Positions 1 through 7,834 of a stretch of DNA of 64,000 nt are shown here, in pieces. The stretch is from Amyloporia xantha (taxonomy: Eukaryota; Basidiomycota; Agaricomycetes; Polyporales; Adustoporiaceae), in NCBI GenBank assembly GCA_036971615.1, contig JAYKKR010000010.1, forward strand, positions 1,054,001 to 1,118,000, given 5' to 3'. The notes below the pieces were generated by a model. That model was not told the origin of the DNA. It saw nothing but the letters and a program-made list of their open reading frames with translations, and did not search any database. The stretch's first letter is position 1. Each line of letters begins with the position of its first letter. A program made the translations under genes and the position numbers.

Positions 1-858
1 GCAACACCGCCGAAGCCCTCGAACGACAAGGGCAAGGAACCTGCGTACAAGACCATCGTCCCTATCATTCAGCCGAAGCTCGCCGAAGAAATCTTCCAGC
101 GTTCGATGAAATCGCAGTTCGTCACGCTGACCCCCGAAGAGCTTCTTTCGATCGCACCGGACGTTCGAACCAAGTACCGCGAAGCCGTCACCCCGAAGCG
201 AGTCTCGACGGAACCCGTCGCGTCGGCCCACATCATAGAAGTCGCCGACGACGAGGTGATCTCGATCAACCAGCTTTCGTGTTCGGGCGCGACGCTGGAA
301 CCCGGTGCTACGATCGTCCCCGACCCCTACGAAACGTACTTGAAGCATGTCCCCCAAGGCGAATATCCCGCAGAATTCACTGTCGCCCGGGATTCGAACG
401 CGATCCGTTCGATCATTGCTCTGATCGACAACAAGGAGCAGATCGAATGCATCGTCGATCCCGGCTCGCAAATCGTCGCGATGTCGGAAGAGATCTGCCT
501 CGGTCTCAACCTTCTCTTCGATCCTACGATCCAGCTAAACATGCAGTCCGCGAACGGCGAAGTGGACCGATCGTTGGGACTCATTCGCAATGTTCCCTTC
601 CGCATCGGTGAGATCGTACTATATCTCCAGGCTCATGTTATTCGAAATGCAGCCTACGACATTCTCCTCGGTCGACCCTTCGACGTGCTCACGCAGAGCG
701 TCGTCAAGAACTTCGCCGACGAGAACCAGACGATCACCATCCTCTGTCCGAACACCGGCGAAACGGTTACGATCCCGACATACGCGCGAGGAAGATCGCG
801 AAGCCAGCAGCATCCTTTCGGGTGTCGCAAATCGCATTTTCTCGCTTCGAGGAATTGA
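1..858 (+). CDS. Element A gag-pol fragment with aspartic protease domain (partial at the 5' end)
   Basis: The frame is open from the first base, so this is the continuation of a gag or gag-pol protein that starts outside the window. The protease core is at about codons 145-160 from position 1: hydrophobic-hydrophobic-D-P-G-S at about 450-470, in place of the usual DTGS, followed downstream by the ILLGRP flap-side motif (about 658-675) seen in Ty3-family proteases. The enzyme would cut the Gag-Pol polyprotein in the virus-like particle. The frame ends at 858 while the pol frame continues in the -1 register from about 822. I saw no canonical X-XXY-YYZ slippery heptamer in the overlap, so either a non-canonical shift or a one-base loss explains the break. 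Confidence 0.85.
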   Translation, partial: ATPPKPSNDKGKEPAYKTIVPIIQPKLAEEIFQRSMKSQFVTLTPEELLSIAPDVRTKYREAVTPKRVSTEPVASAHIIEVADDEVISINQLSCSGATLEPGATIVPDPYETYLKHVPQGEYPAEFTVARDSNAIRSIIALIDNKEQIECIVDPGSQIVAMSEEICLGLNLLFDPTIQLNMQSANGEVDRSLGLIRNVPFRIGEIVLYLQAHVIRNAAYDILLGRPFDVLTQSVVKNFADENQTITILCPNTGETVTIPTYARGRSRSQQHPFGCRKSHFLASRN

Positions 859-1532
859 TTCCCCATGATCAAGGAGAAGCCGCGCTAGTCATCGACTACG
901 ATGGGGTAACACCGAGTATTTCCTTCGTTTCTCCGATTAATTCTTCTATTCCGAATGCAGTCTCGTCCCTCTATCTCTCGGCATGTACCTCCGTTTCTTC
1001 ATATTTACAGTCTCTCTACGCCACGGACTCTACAGCTTCTAATGCCGCCCCGTCGAACGCTTCGACGTGGGCTTCGACTCTTCTATTCTCAGCTCCGTTC
1101 GCTTCGACTCCGCCCGCTCCCGTCCCGACGAAGTCCCTCTCCCAGTTCTCCAACTCGATTCTCCCCTTTCCTTCGACGACTTCGACTTCTATCCCTTCGA
1201 CGCACAAGATACTCGCCGCGACGAAGAAGAAATACAAGCCTGTCGCTCTCAAAACCCGACCCGTCCTTGGTGCCGTCCCCGAACAATTTCGCATACTTCG
1301 GGACATCAAGGGCGACCCACTATCCATCATGCCTAAGCTCTCGACCGACCCCCCGCCATTCAAACCTACCGGTCGGTACACCCTCGAACGCTTTGAAACC
1401 ACCGAGAAGCTCCACGACGGCGATTTCCTGCTTCCCGACGAGCGTCGAGTCCTCCACCACTTCATGTGCCTGCACAACGAAGCCTTCGCATGGACCGACG
1501 ACGAGCGCGGATGCTTCAAGCCCGAGTATTTC
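822..1532 (+). CDS. Element A pol, amino-terminal piece up to the insertion
   Basis: This frame overlaps the end of the protease frame (822-858). It encodes a Ser/Thr/Pro-rich linker and then the conserved leader found just before reverse transcriptase in agaricomycete Ty3 elements, with the sense of large acidic-aromatic blocks such as LLPDERRVLHHF and DDERGCF. The frame runs into the nested LTR after the codon at 1530-1532. Skipping 1533-7834, which is the nested element plus one copy of its target duplication, continues the same protein in phase at 7835. The element was therefore an open pol gene at this point when it was hit. Residues read past 1532 into the LTR are not part of the original protein. 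Confidence 0.85.
1528..1532. repeat. Target-site duplication ATTTC, left copy (right copy 7830-7834)
   Basis: ATTTC precedes TGTAAC at 1533 and follows GTTACA at 7829. A 5-bp duplication is the usual integrase signature. Removing the element and one copy restores the element A pol frame, which independently confirms both boundaries. Confidence 0.95.
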
Positions 1533-1786
1533 TGTAACGTGCCGTTACATATCTATTCAATTACATTCCATTATATTATTATAATCCCTTATCCTAGGCT
1601 TATATGCCCTTATCATCTATATTTACATATGTTTGTGTGCCAGCACATATGCCACCATCTATTTCCTTTCTAAGACGAACACTTCTTTCACATTACATCC
1701 ATGTATGCACTACTGTAGACTTTCTCTGGAATAGAGATTGGGTGCAGCGCATACCAGGTGTGAGTGAGAGAAGTATATTTGTTACA
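1533..1786 (+). repeat. 5' LTR of the nested element
   Basis: 254 bp, TG...CA, beginning TGTAACGTGCCGTTACA, so the LTR start is itself a small inverted repeat. It is nearly identical to 7576-7829, with differences concentrated around 1672-1720. The host pol codon phase is intact on its left side. Confidence 0.95.
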
Positions 1787-1844
1787 CATTTTTGCGCTCC
1801 TCTGACTTTGTCAGGTTTCTACAACCTGGGAGAGTTTACAGCGC

Positions 1845-4800
1845 ATGCATACATTTACAACTGCCTACTTCACTAAGTGGCCAGCTGGAACTGTCCTCTT
1901 GGCTAAATGCCTTGAGGTGTTGCATCCATTACATGAAGAAGCTCACAGTTCTTCATGCAATGCTTGGAAAGCCCAAGACCTTCCCTCCTGGGTTCACTGG
2001 GAGAGAAGGTCTCTGTCATTTGAGAGGGCAATCTCAGATTTAATCGAGATGCCTCTCGAGGATTTCGAGAGACGAGTCGCTCGGTTTAACGACCGAGCGA
2101 AACGGTATGGTTTCGAGCGCGAAGACCGCGCGCTCATGGCAGTCAGTACCATCCGGTACTGTGTCATGGCGCAGATCGACCACGACGAGAAGCGACGCGC
2201 TGAACAGCGGTCCTCTCCCGTACGCGAATCTGCGCAGCTCAGCAGGCCCGCAACGGGGACCTCTGAGGCTGCCCGAGGTTTGCGCCCGACGCCCCGCGCA
2301 GTCATTCCCGACGCGCGGCGCGGCGAGCGCTTACAAGCGCCTCCTTCCGCTACCACCACCACCACCACCACCACCACCACTGCCACTCCGACCTCAAGAC
2401 CGGCCACCACCACCACCACTGCAACACCCACGGCCACGGGACCTGAACGGACGCGCCCGGTACCCCCGAGCGTGCCAGTTAGGCCCGTACAAGAAGGCCT
2501 CCAGCCGCCACCACATCCGCGCGCCGTGCCCGTCGACGGCGCGCCCCATCCCTCTGCGACGCGTCAAGACGCGTCGTACGGACTTCAACCTCACGACTCG
2601 GACCCCCAAGAGGTCTCGAGCGTCGTTCCGCGTCCGCAGGACGAACTCGCCGGGCGGTTGCGCGCCCGGGAGGGGATAGGAACCGGGAACAGGGGCACCC
2701 ACAAAAGTAAGTACCCCAGTTCGTCCGCGATCCGCCCCGAACCGCCGCCCAACGCGCACAGTAGTGCCGCGTTGGGTGGACTGCTACTCTCGAGTACTCA
2801 CGTACTCGAGAACGCGACAGAGAGCGGTGCGCTCGTCAGCCTAGCTGACGGCGCACCCGTTTCGTCTGCCACCCGCATAGAGCCGCCGCCCGACGTACGC
2901 ATCTGCGCCGCGCCGGGTGGGCTGTCAGACTCGAGTACAGAAGTACTCGAGAATGCAACGGTAAGGGGCGCGCCCGCCAGCGTAGCTGACGGCGCACCTG
3001 CTCCGCCCACTGTCCGCCAAGGACCACCGCCGAACGCGCACGTCCGTGCTGCGCCGGGCGGAACGATGTTCTCGAGTACCTTAGTACTCGGGAACATGGC
3101 CGGGCGTACGAGCGACGCGCACAGCAGCACAGCTGTCTGCGCGCAGCCGCTGTCTACCCCGCGCCTCGCACCCTGGACCAGCGTACACCATGGTGCTACG
3201 TTGGGACGGGCGTACTACTCGAGTGCTGTTGCACTCGAGAGTACCATGCTCGATCGTTCGAGCGCGGGCGTGCCGACCAAGACACACTGCTCGAGTACTC
3301 GAGTACTCGAGCAGGCATCTCGTTCGAGTGCACCGGCACCTGTGCAGGATCGTGCACACAGCGTTCGTCACGCCAGCTCGCGAGACGAACTGCTCTCCCC
3401 AAGTACATTCGTACTTGAGGAGGCGCATGCGAACGATGTACGCATCAGTATGACTGAATGCGCACATCTGCCGCGGTCCTGCTGCTTCCAACCACCACCC
3501 GATGCGCACAGCGGTGCCGCGCCGGGTGGGCCGTTGCTCCTGAGTACCTCCGTACTCGAGAGTGCCGATGCGAACGGCGTGTATATCAGCATAGCTGATT
3601 GCACGCGCGAATCGCTGGTTGCTCAATACGAGCGACCGCTCAACGCGCACGTTAGTGCAGCGCTGGGCAGACCGTTGCTCCCGAGTGCTTCGACACTCGA
3701 GAGCACGAGCGCGAGCGATACACACGACAGCGCCGACTGTGTGTACATGCCGCCAGTCGTCCGTGGTCGCCCAGAGCCTCCTCCCAGCGTGCACATCTGT
3801 GCCGCGCTGAGTGGACTATGGTTCCCGAGTACCAAGGTACTCGAGAACACAGGGGCGAGCGATATGTGCAGCAGCTTGGCTGACTACGCGCCGACGCCGC
3901 TGCCTCTCCATTCCGAACCACTACCCAACGAGCACAGCAGTGCTACGCTGGGTAGACCGTCGCCCCCGAGCACTTCGGTACTCGAGGACACAGAAGTGCG
4001 CAATGTACGCAGCGCATTCAGTGCTCGCGTACAGGGCAGGCTGCTGCTCCCGAGTACTCCAGTACTCGAGAGTATGGAGACGGACGATACGTGCAGCGGC
4101 ATAGCTGACTGTGCGTATACACCGTCTGCCTGCTGTGCTCGACCAGAGCTGCCTCCCAATGCACACAGTGGTGCGGTGTTGGGTAGGTCGTCCTCTTCGA
4201 GTACTTCAGTACTCGAGAGGGCCACTCTACTTCGCCCGTACACGGCTGCATCGGCCGGAGCACCCTGCCCGAGTAGACGACTACTCGATCGGATACTCCA
4301 CCCGAGCACGCTGGCGTGCACGCGGCGTTGTGCGCACAGCACATTCAGTGCGTGCGTGCCAGACAGACAGCGGTCCCCAAGTACTATTGTACTTGAGGAC
4401 GCGGATGCAAGCGACGCACGATTCAGCATGAATGAATGCGCGCGCCCGCCGCATCGTCCTCCATCTCAAATACTACCTACCTCGCACAGCTGTGCTGTGG
4501 TGGGTAGGCCGCTACCTTCGAGTACCCCAATACTCGAGGGTGCGCATGTGAACGGGCTGCACGTCAGCACGGTTGACTGTGCGCGTCCGCCGCACCCAGT
4601 TCGTTCCCCACCCAGCGCGCATGCTAGTGCCGCGTCGGGAAGGGTACTTTTCCCGAGTACTGTAGTACTCGAGGGGGCTGTCGTTCGACGCCCGCGCGCC
4701 AACCCAATCGGACGGGCGTACTCTTCGAGTACTCCTGTACTCGAAAGTACTTGCCGTGCCGCCGGGTCTGACGCCGCAGACGACAGACGGCACCGCTCAT

Positions 4801-6545
4801 GCAGCCGAGCACGGAGTACTGCATATGCGCCGAGTACTATGGTACTCGACGTAACTGGCAGTGACTGCGTGTGCCCGCCGCCGAACGTGCACGCTAGTGC
4901 AACGTTGGGCAGACCGTTGCCCCCGAGCACCTCGGTACTCGAGAGCATGGGCGCGGATGGCGTGTATATCAGCATAGCTGATTGCACGCACATATCGCTG
5001 GTGGTTGCTCAACTCGAGCCCTGGCCCAACGTGCATTTCGATGCAGTGGTGGGTGGGTCGTTGTCCTCGATTACTGCGATGCTCGAGCACGGGCATCCTC
5101 CGCATCTCAGCCATCACCCGCCCCAACATAACAAGCACAATGATGCTGCGTTGGGATGGGTATCGCTCTCGAGTATGACACTCGAGGGGGCACTCTTTCC
5201 GCATCCGAACGCGGACGCACCGGCTGGGGCACACCACCCGAATACTCCGATATTCGAGTGGCTACCCCACCCGAGTACGCCGACGTCCGTACCAGGTCGT
5301 GCGCGCAGCGATTCCAACGCCTGCGCGCAGGACCAACCGTTGTCCTCAAGTATGGTTGTACTCGAGAACATGGGTGTGAGCTGTACACGAATCAGCACCG
5401 CCGATTCGATGTACTTGCCGCTCCTTGCTCACCATGAGCCCGTACCCGATGTGCACACCAGCACATCGTCAGGCACACGACCACCCTCAAGTACGAAAGT
5501 ACTTGAGCAGGCAAACTTGAGCATTCCGCGAGTCGGCATGACTGACTATGCGCGAATGCTACGAGTAATTTGCTCTGAGCCTGCATCTACTGCATGCAGT
5601 AGTGTGGCTCTGAGCAGGGTGTATCACCCGAGTACTTTCATAGTACTCGAGTGGATTGCTACTGCAGTGCCGTTGATAAGTAGCACTGCAATACCTCCTC
5701 GCCCTCCACCTCGGCCAGCACCAGCGCCGGCACCAGGCCCCGGACAAGGACCTGGGCCGACGGCATCATACATGGGGGCGACCAATTATGGTCGCCACTA
5801 TGGAGCGGTGCCACAAGCAGTGTACACAGGCTACTTTGGATGCATGTCCACCTTGGATATCGGAGTATCTGAGGGTGAATATGCCCAAGGTATGCTTGTC
5901 GACAGACATACAAACAACTTACCATGTTGTTTGTATGCCCCCTGCATGAAGCATTCGAGTACATCTTCTATGTACTCGACTTCTCCTTTCCTTTCGAAAT
6001 GTCTGACCCTTGTCTCTATTGGACTTGGGCCATTCTTTCGGTGGATAGATGAAGTATTTTATACTTTGTCTATTCTAATTGTAGTGCTACTTGCCAGTCG
6101 CACTATCCTACCTCCCAAACGACTGAACCCAGACTCTGCTGCCGAAGTTCATCAGACCGGGGTATCTTTCCGAGGGAGGGACCGGGAGCCCGACCAATTC
6201 CCATTGGTCCTGCTCTTCGGTGACAATTCCATATCACTGGGATTGTCGCTCCTCAAATGGAATACTTTCAATTCCAGTTTGAGTCTGCTGACCAGCGCTC
6301 ATCAGCGCTCATCAGGAATCGAAGTCTGTAACCGACTTCGATTGACGCTGGAGGTCTATATAGACCGTCGACGTGGACAGGGATCCTCCATCCTCTCAAC
6401 CACCATGTCCACCGACAACGCCTCCATCGCCCCAAGCCCCTATACGCCCAGCATCTCAGATGCTGAGCGCATAGAGGGTGAATGTGCCCTTGCCTATGAG
6501 ACTGAGGTCATCTTGGCAAGGTGCAGAGCAGCGCAAGCCGCTTAG
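1845..6545 (+). CDS. 1,566-codon ORF of the nested element with repeated (P/S)-S-T-x-V-L-E motif; function unknown
   Basis: One frame stays open for 4.7 kb. About residues 60-125 form a charged helical segment (ISDLIEMPLEDFERRV onward, then KRRAEQR) that could be a Gag-like domain, but I do not recognise it. A poly-Thr run and Pro-rich stretch follow. From about residue 310 to 1270 the motif P/S-S-T-x-V-L-E recurs about 25 times, 24-50 residues apart, interspersed with short C-A-P/H and P-P-N-A-H-x-x-A blocks. The tail is Pro-rich, then hydrophobic, then acidic. Every copy of the motif lies in this same frame despite variable spacing, and loop-length changes are whole codons. That argues for translation. 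Against it, other frames are also unusually open, because the repeat is GC-rich and poor in stops. It could be a structural Gag substitute or a passenger. Confidence 0.5.
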   Translation: MHTFTTAYFTKWPAGTVLLAKCLEVLHPLHEEAHSSSCNAWKAQDLPSWVHWERRSLSFERAISDLIEMPLEDFERRVARFNDRAKRYGFEREDRALMAVSTIRYCVMAQIDHDEKRRAEQRSSPVRESAQLSRPATGTSEAARGLRPTPRAVIPDARRGERLQAPPSATTTTTTTTTTATPTSRPATTTTTATPTATGPERTRPVPPSVPVRPVQEGLQPPPHPRAVPVDGAPHPSATRQDASYGLQPHDSDPQEVSSVVPRPQDELAGRLRAREGIGTGNRGTHKSKYPSSSAIRPEPPPNAHSSAALGGLLLSSTHVLENATESGALVSLADGAPVSSATRIEPPPDVRICAAPGGLSDSSTEVLENATVRGAPASVADGAPAPPTVRQGPPPNAHVRAAPGGTMFSSTLVLGNMAGRTSDAHSSTAVCAQPLSTPRLAPWTSVHHGATLGRAYYSSAVALESTMLDRSSAGVPTKTHCSSTRVLEQASRSSAPAPVQDRAHSVRHASSRDELLSPSTFVLEEAHANDVRISMTECAHLPRSCCFQPPPDAHSGAAPGGPLLLSTSVLESADANGVYISIADCTRESLVAQYERPLNAHVSAALGRPLLPSASTLESTSASDTHDSADCVYMPPVVRGRPEPPPSVHICAALSGLWFPSTKVLENTGASDMCSSLADYAPTPLPLHSEPLPNEHSSATLGRPSPPSTSVLEDTEVRNVRSAFSARVQGRLLLPSTPVLESMETDDTCSGIADCAYTPSACCARPELPPNAHSGAVLGRSSSSSTSVLERATLLRPYTAASAGAPCPSRRLLDRILHPSTLACTRRCAHSTFSACVPDRQRSPSTIVLEDADASDARFSMNECARPPHRPPSQILPTSHSCAVVGRPLPSSTPILEGAHVNGLHVSTVDCARPPHPVRSPPSAHASAASGRVLFPSTVVLEGAVVRRPRANPIGRAYSSSTPVLESTCRAAGSDAADDRRHRSCSRARSTAYAPSTMVLDVTGSDCVCPPPNVHASATLGRPLPPSTSVLESMGADGVYISIADCTHISLVVAQLEPWPNVHFDAVVGGSLSSITAMLEHGHPPHLSHHPPQHNKHNDAALGWVSLSSMTLEGALFPHPNADAPAGAHHPNTPIFEWLPHPSTPTSVPGRARSDSNACAQDQPLSSSMVVLENMGVSCTRISTADSMYLPLLAHHEPVPDVHTSTSSGTRPPSSTKVLEQANLSIPRVGMTDYARMLRVICSEPASTACSSVALSRVYHPSTFIVLEWIATAVPLISSTAIPPRPPPRPAPAPAPGPGQGPGPTASYMGATNYGRHYGAVPQAVYTGYFGCMSTLDIGVSEGEYAQGMLVDRHTNNLPCCLYAPCMKHSSTSSMYSTSPFLSKCLTLVSIGLGPFFRWIDEVFYTLSILIVVLLASRTILPPKRLNPDSAAEVHQTGVSFRGRDREPDQFPLVLLFGDNSISLGLSLLKWNTFNSSLSLLTSAHQRSSGIEVCNRLRLTLEVYIDRRRGQGSSILSTTMSTDNASIAPSPYTPSISDAERIEGECALAYETEVILARCRAAQAA
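2352..2420 (+). repeat. ACC trinucleotide repeats
   Basis: Two short ACC tracts code for runs of threonine in the long ORF of the nested element. This is a simple low-complexity repeat. Confidence 0.9.
2789..5655 (+). repeat. Array of about 25 hairpins with covarying arms, unit near 141 bp
   Basis: Core arms are CTCGAGTAC and GTACTCGAG around a 3-6 nt loop, at about 2789, 2930, 3071, 3218, 3290, 3398, 3540, 3682, 3824, 3966, 4052, 4196, 4269, 4378, 4518, 4653, 4725, 4830, 4922, 5066, 5168, 5239, 5340, 5488 and 5632. A further copy is at about 5957. Several spacings I measured exactly are 141, 141, 147, 72 and 108 bp, all multiples of three. Arms change together: GAGTGC with GCACTC (3218), AAGTAC with GTACTT (3398), GAGTAG with CTACTC (4271), CGAATA with TATTCG (5239). 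Between them lie other inverted repeats, such as GTCAGC-CTA-GCTGAC at about 2834 and CCCAACGCG...CGCGTTGGG at about 2747-2776. Confidence 0.9.
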
Positions 6546-7560
6546 TGGTATCTTCTGCTTCCAGAAGATGACTCACAGCTGTATGCCTACATTGAAGTAT
6601 GGCTGCAGCACCTTACTGCATGCCGTCTTCACAACATTGAATATGTTGTGGAGGCGCGACGGAGGTTACTCCCTCTCCTCCAGCGTACAACACCTGATGT
6701 GTTGTACACTTCATCCCAGCGTACGTCACACCTACCAGTGCGACGCACATACCAGGAGCAGTCTGTCGCTGCTTCTGATGCGGATAGTGACAGCATGCCA
6801 TACGCTGTCATCTATCCACCAGATGCCATTGCGCTGTGCCCCAGCGCTGGTTTCCCAGTATATGAGGTTCGCGTCAGTTCCTGGCGCAGCTTCTTCATGC
6901 CCTCAGCGCCTTCATCGACGCTGTGTAACCATTGCACTAGACCGTCTAGGTCAACGGCATGGACATGTCGAGATGCCATGTGTGTCGTCTCCTCATACAC
7001 GCGACATGCCTAACCGGTGTCGCGTGGTACGCCAGCGGGCATGCCAGATACTTCACAGTTTGGTATGCCCTATTTATGGACATGCTGCATGCTTAACTGG
7101 TGCAGCGTATCTCTGTGGACTTGCCACATGCCTAATCGGTGTGGCATGCCGTATTTCCTCGAATCAGTCGTCATCCACTATCATGACTGACGACGGATTC
7201 GGCGATGCACCTTGATGCCTCTCCAGGTCATCAGCAATGGATAACATTGCTGAGGATGCAGAGGTAACCCCCCTGTGTCCTGCTGGTCCAAAGGCAGAGT
7301 GACCCTACTGCCTGGGACCCAGATGCGATGTTGGCGCTCACTGGTCTCTGGGGACTGGTTTGCGTTGATGTCAACTCTGCTGCGGACTGTGCTTGCCACA
7401 TGTCTAAGTACTACTCCTTGACCTGCGTGGAGTGTTCACAATTTGATTGTGAACTGTTGCTGCGGGGACTTCATCGTCTCCTGCAAAGGAATACATTCCA
7501 CTGGTTTCATCCATTTCAAAGTGCGATGGGCCCTGCCTCCTGTTGGACCCGTGGTACGAG
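5770..7560. other. Non-repetitive but hairpin-dense right part of the nested element
   Basis: This stretch no longer shows the 141-bp unit, yet contains perfect short inverted repeats roughly every 50-150 bp, each with different arm sequence. Examples: a 12-bp stem with 7-nt loop at 5907-5937; a 9-bp stem at 6318-6342 (ATCGAAGTC with GACTTCGAT); a 9-bp stem at 6685-6707 (GTACAACAC with GTGTTGTAC); a 9-bp stem with 3-nt loop at 7434-7454. It overlaps the end of the long ORF. I do not see a convincing separate gene, although a 245-codon frame (6478-7215) and a 121-codon frame (6648-7013) are open. Confidence 0.7.
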
Positions 7561-7562
7561 TC

Positions 7563-7575
7563 CGGTAGGGGAGGA
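7563..7575 (+). other. Polypurine tract of the nested element
   Basis: The sequence GGTAGGGGAGGA abuts the first base of the right LTR. By position and composition it is the plus-strand primer site used in LTR reverse transcription. Confidence 0.8.
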
Positions 7576-7829
7576 TGTAACGTGCCGTTACATATCTATT
7601 CAATTACATTCCATTATATTATTATAATCCCTTATCCTAGGCTTATATGCCCTTATCATCTATATTTACATATGTTTGTGTGCCAGCACATATGCCACCA
7701 TCTATTTCCTTTCTAAGACTAACACTTCTTTCATATCAACACCTATGTATGCATACTGTAGACACTCTCTGGAATAGAGATTGGGTGCAGCGCATATCAG
7801 GTGTGAGTGAGAGAAGTATATTTGTTACA
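7576..7829 (+). repeat. 3' LTR of the nested element
   Basis: Same 254-bp length and same termini as 1533-1786. About ten mismatches and two compensating one-base gaps separate the copies by eye. It is followed directly by the second copy of the target duplication. Confidence 0.95.
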
Positions 7830-7834
7830 ATTTC

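Larger units (their letters stand above)
1533..7829 (+). mobile_element. Nested non-autonomous LTR element carrying a hairpin array
   Basis: The 6,297-bp element is bounded by two 254-bp direct repeats (TGTAACG...GTTACA) and an exact 5-bp duplication ATTTC. A purine tract abuts the right LTR. I find no protease, reverse transcriptase or integrase motif inside, so it must have been mobilised in trans. Its internal part contains one very long open frame (1845-6545), a GC-rich array of hairpins (2789-5655) and an AT-richer right part also full of hairpins. LTR divergence, about 4% by eye, says the insertion is not recent. I could not identify a convincing tRNA primer site next to the left LTR. 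A superfamily assignment (copia or gypsy) is not possible from structure alone. Confidence 0.9.

Noticed and set aside
822..858. Programmed -1 frameshift site at the protease-pol overlap of element A
   Set aside because: No X-XXY-YYZ heptamer or clear downstream stem was seen, so I report only the frame change and do not annotate a signal.
955..1584. 209-codon plus-strand and 167-codon minus-strand frames near 1.0-1.5 kb
   Set aside because: Shadow frames of the Ser/Pro linker of pol, low complexity and without motif.
3081..4993. Several long minus-strand frames across the hairpin array (for example 3081-3794 and 4466-4993)
   Set aside because: The array is made of inverted repeats, so both strands read similarly and are poor in stops. 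The forward frame keeps all motif copies in one register, the reverse ones do not.
2789..5655. CRISPR-like array in the nested element
   Set aside because: The repeats are palindromic with diverged intervening units of similar sequence, not unique spacers, and the genome is fungal.
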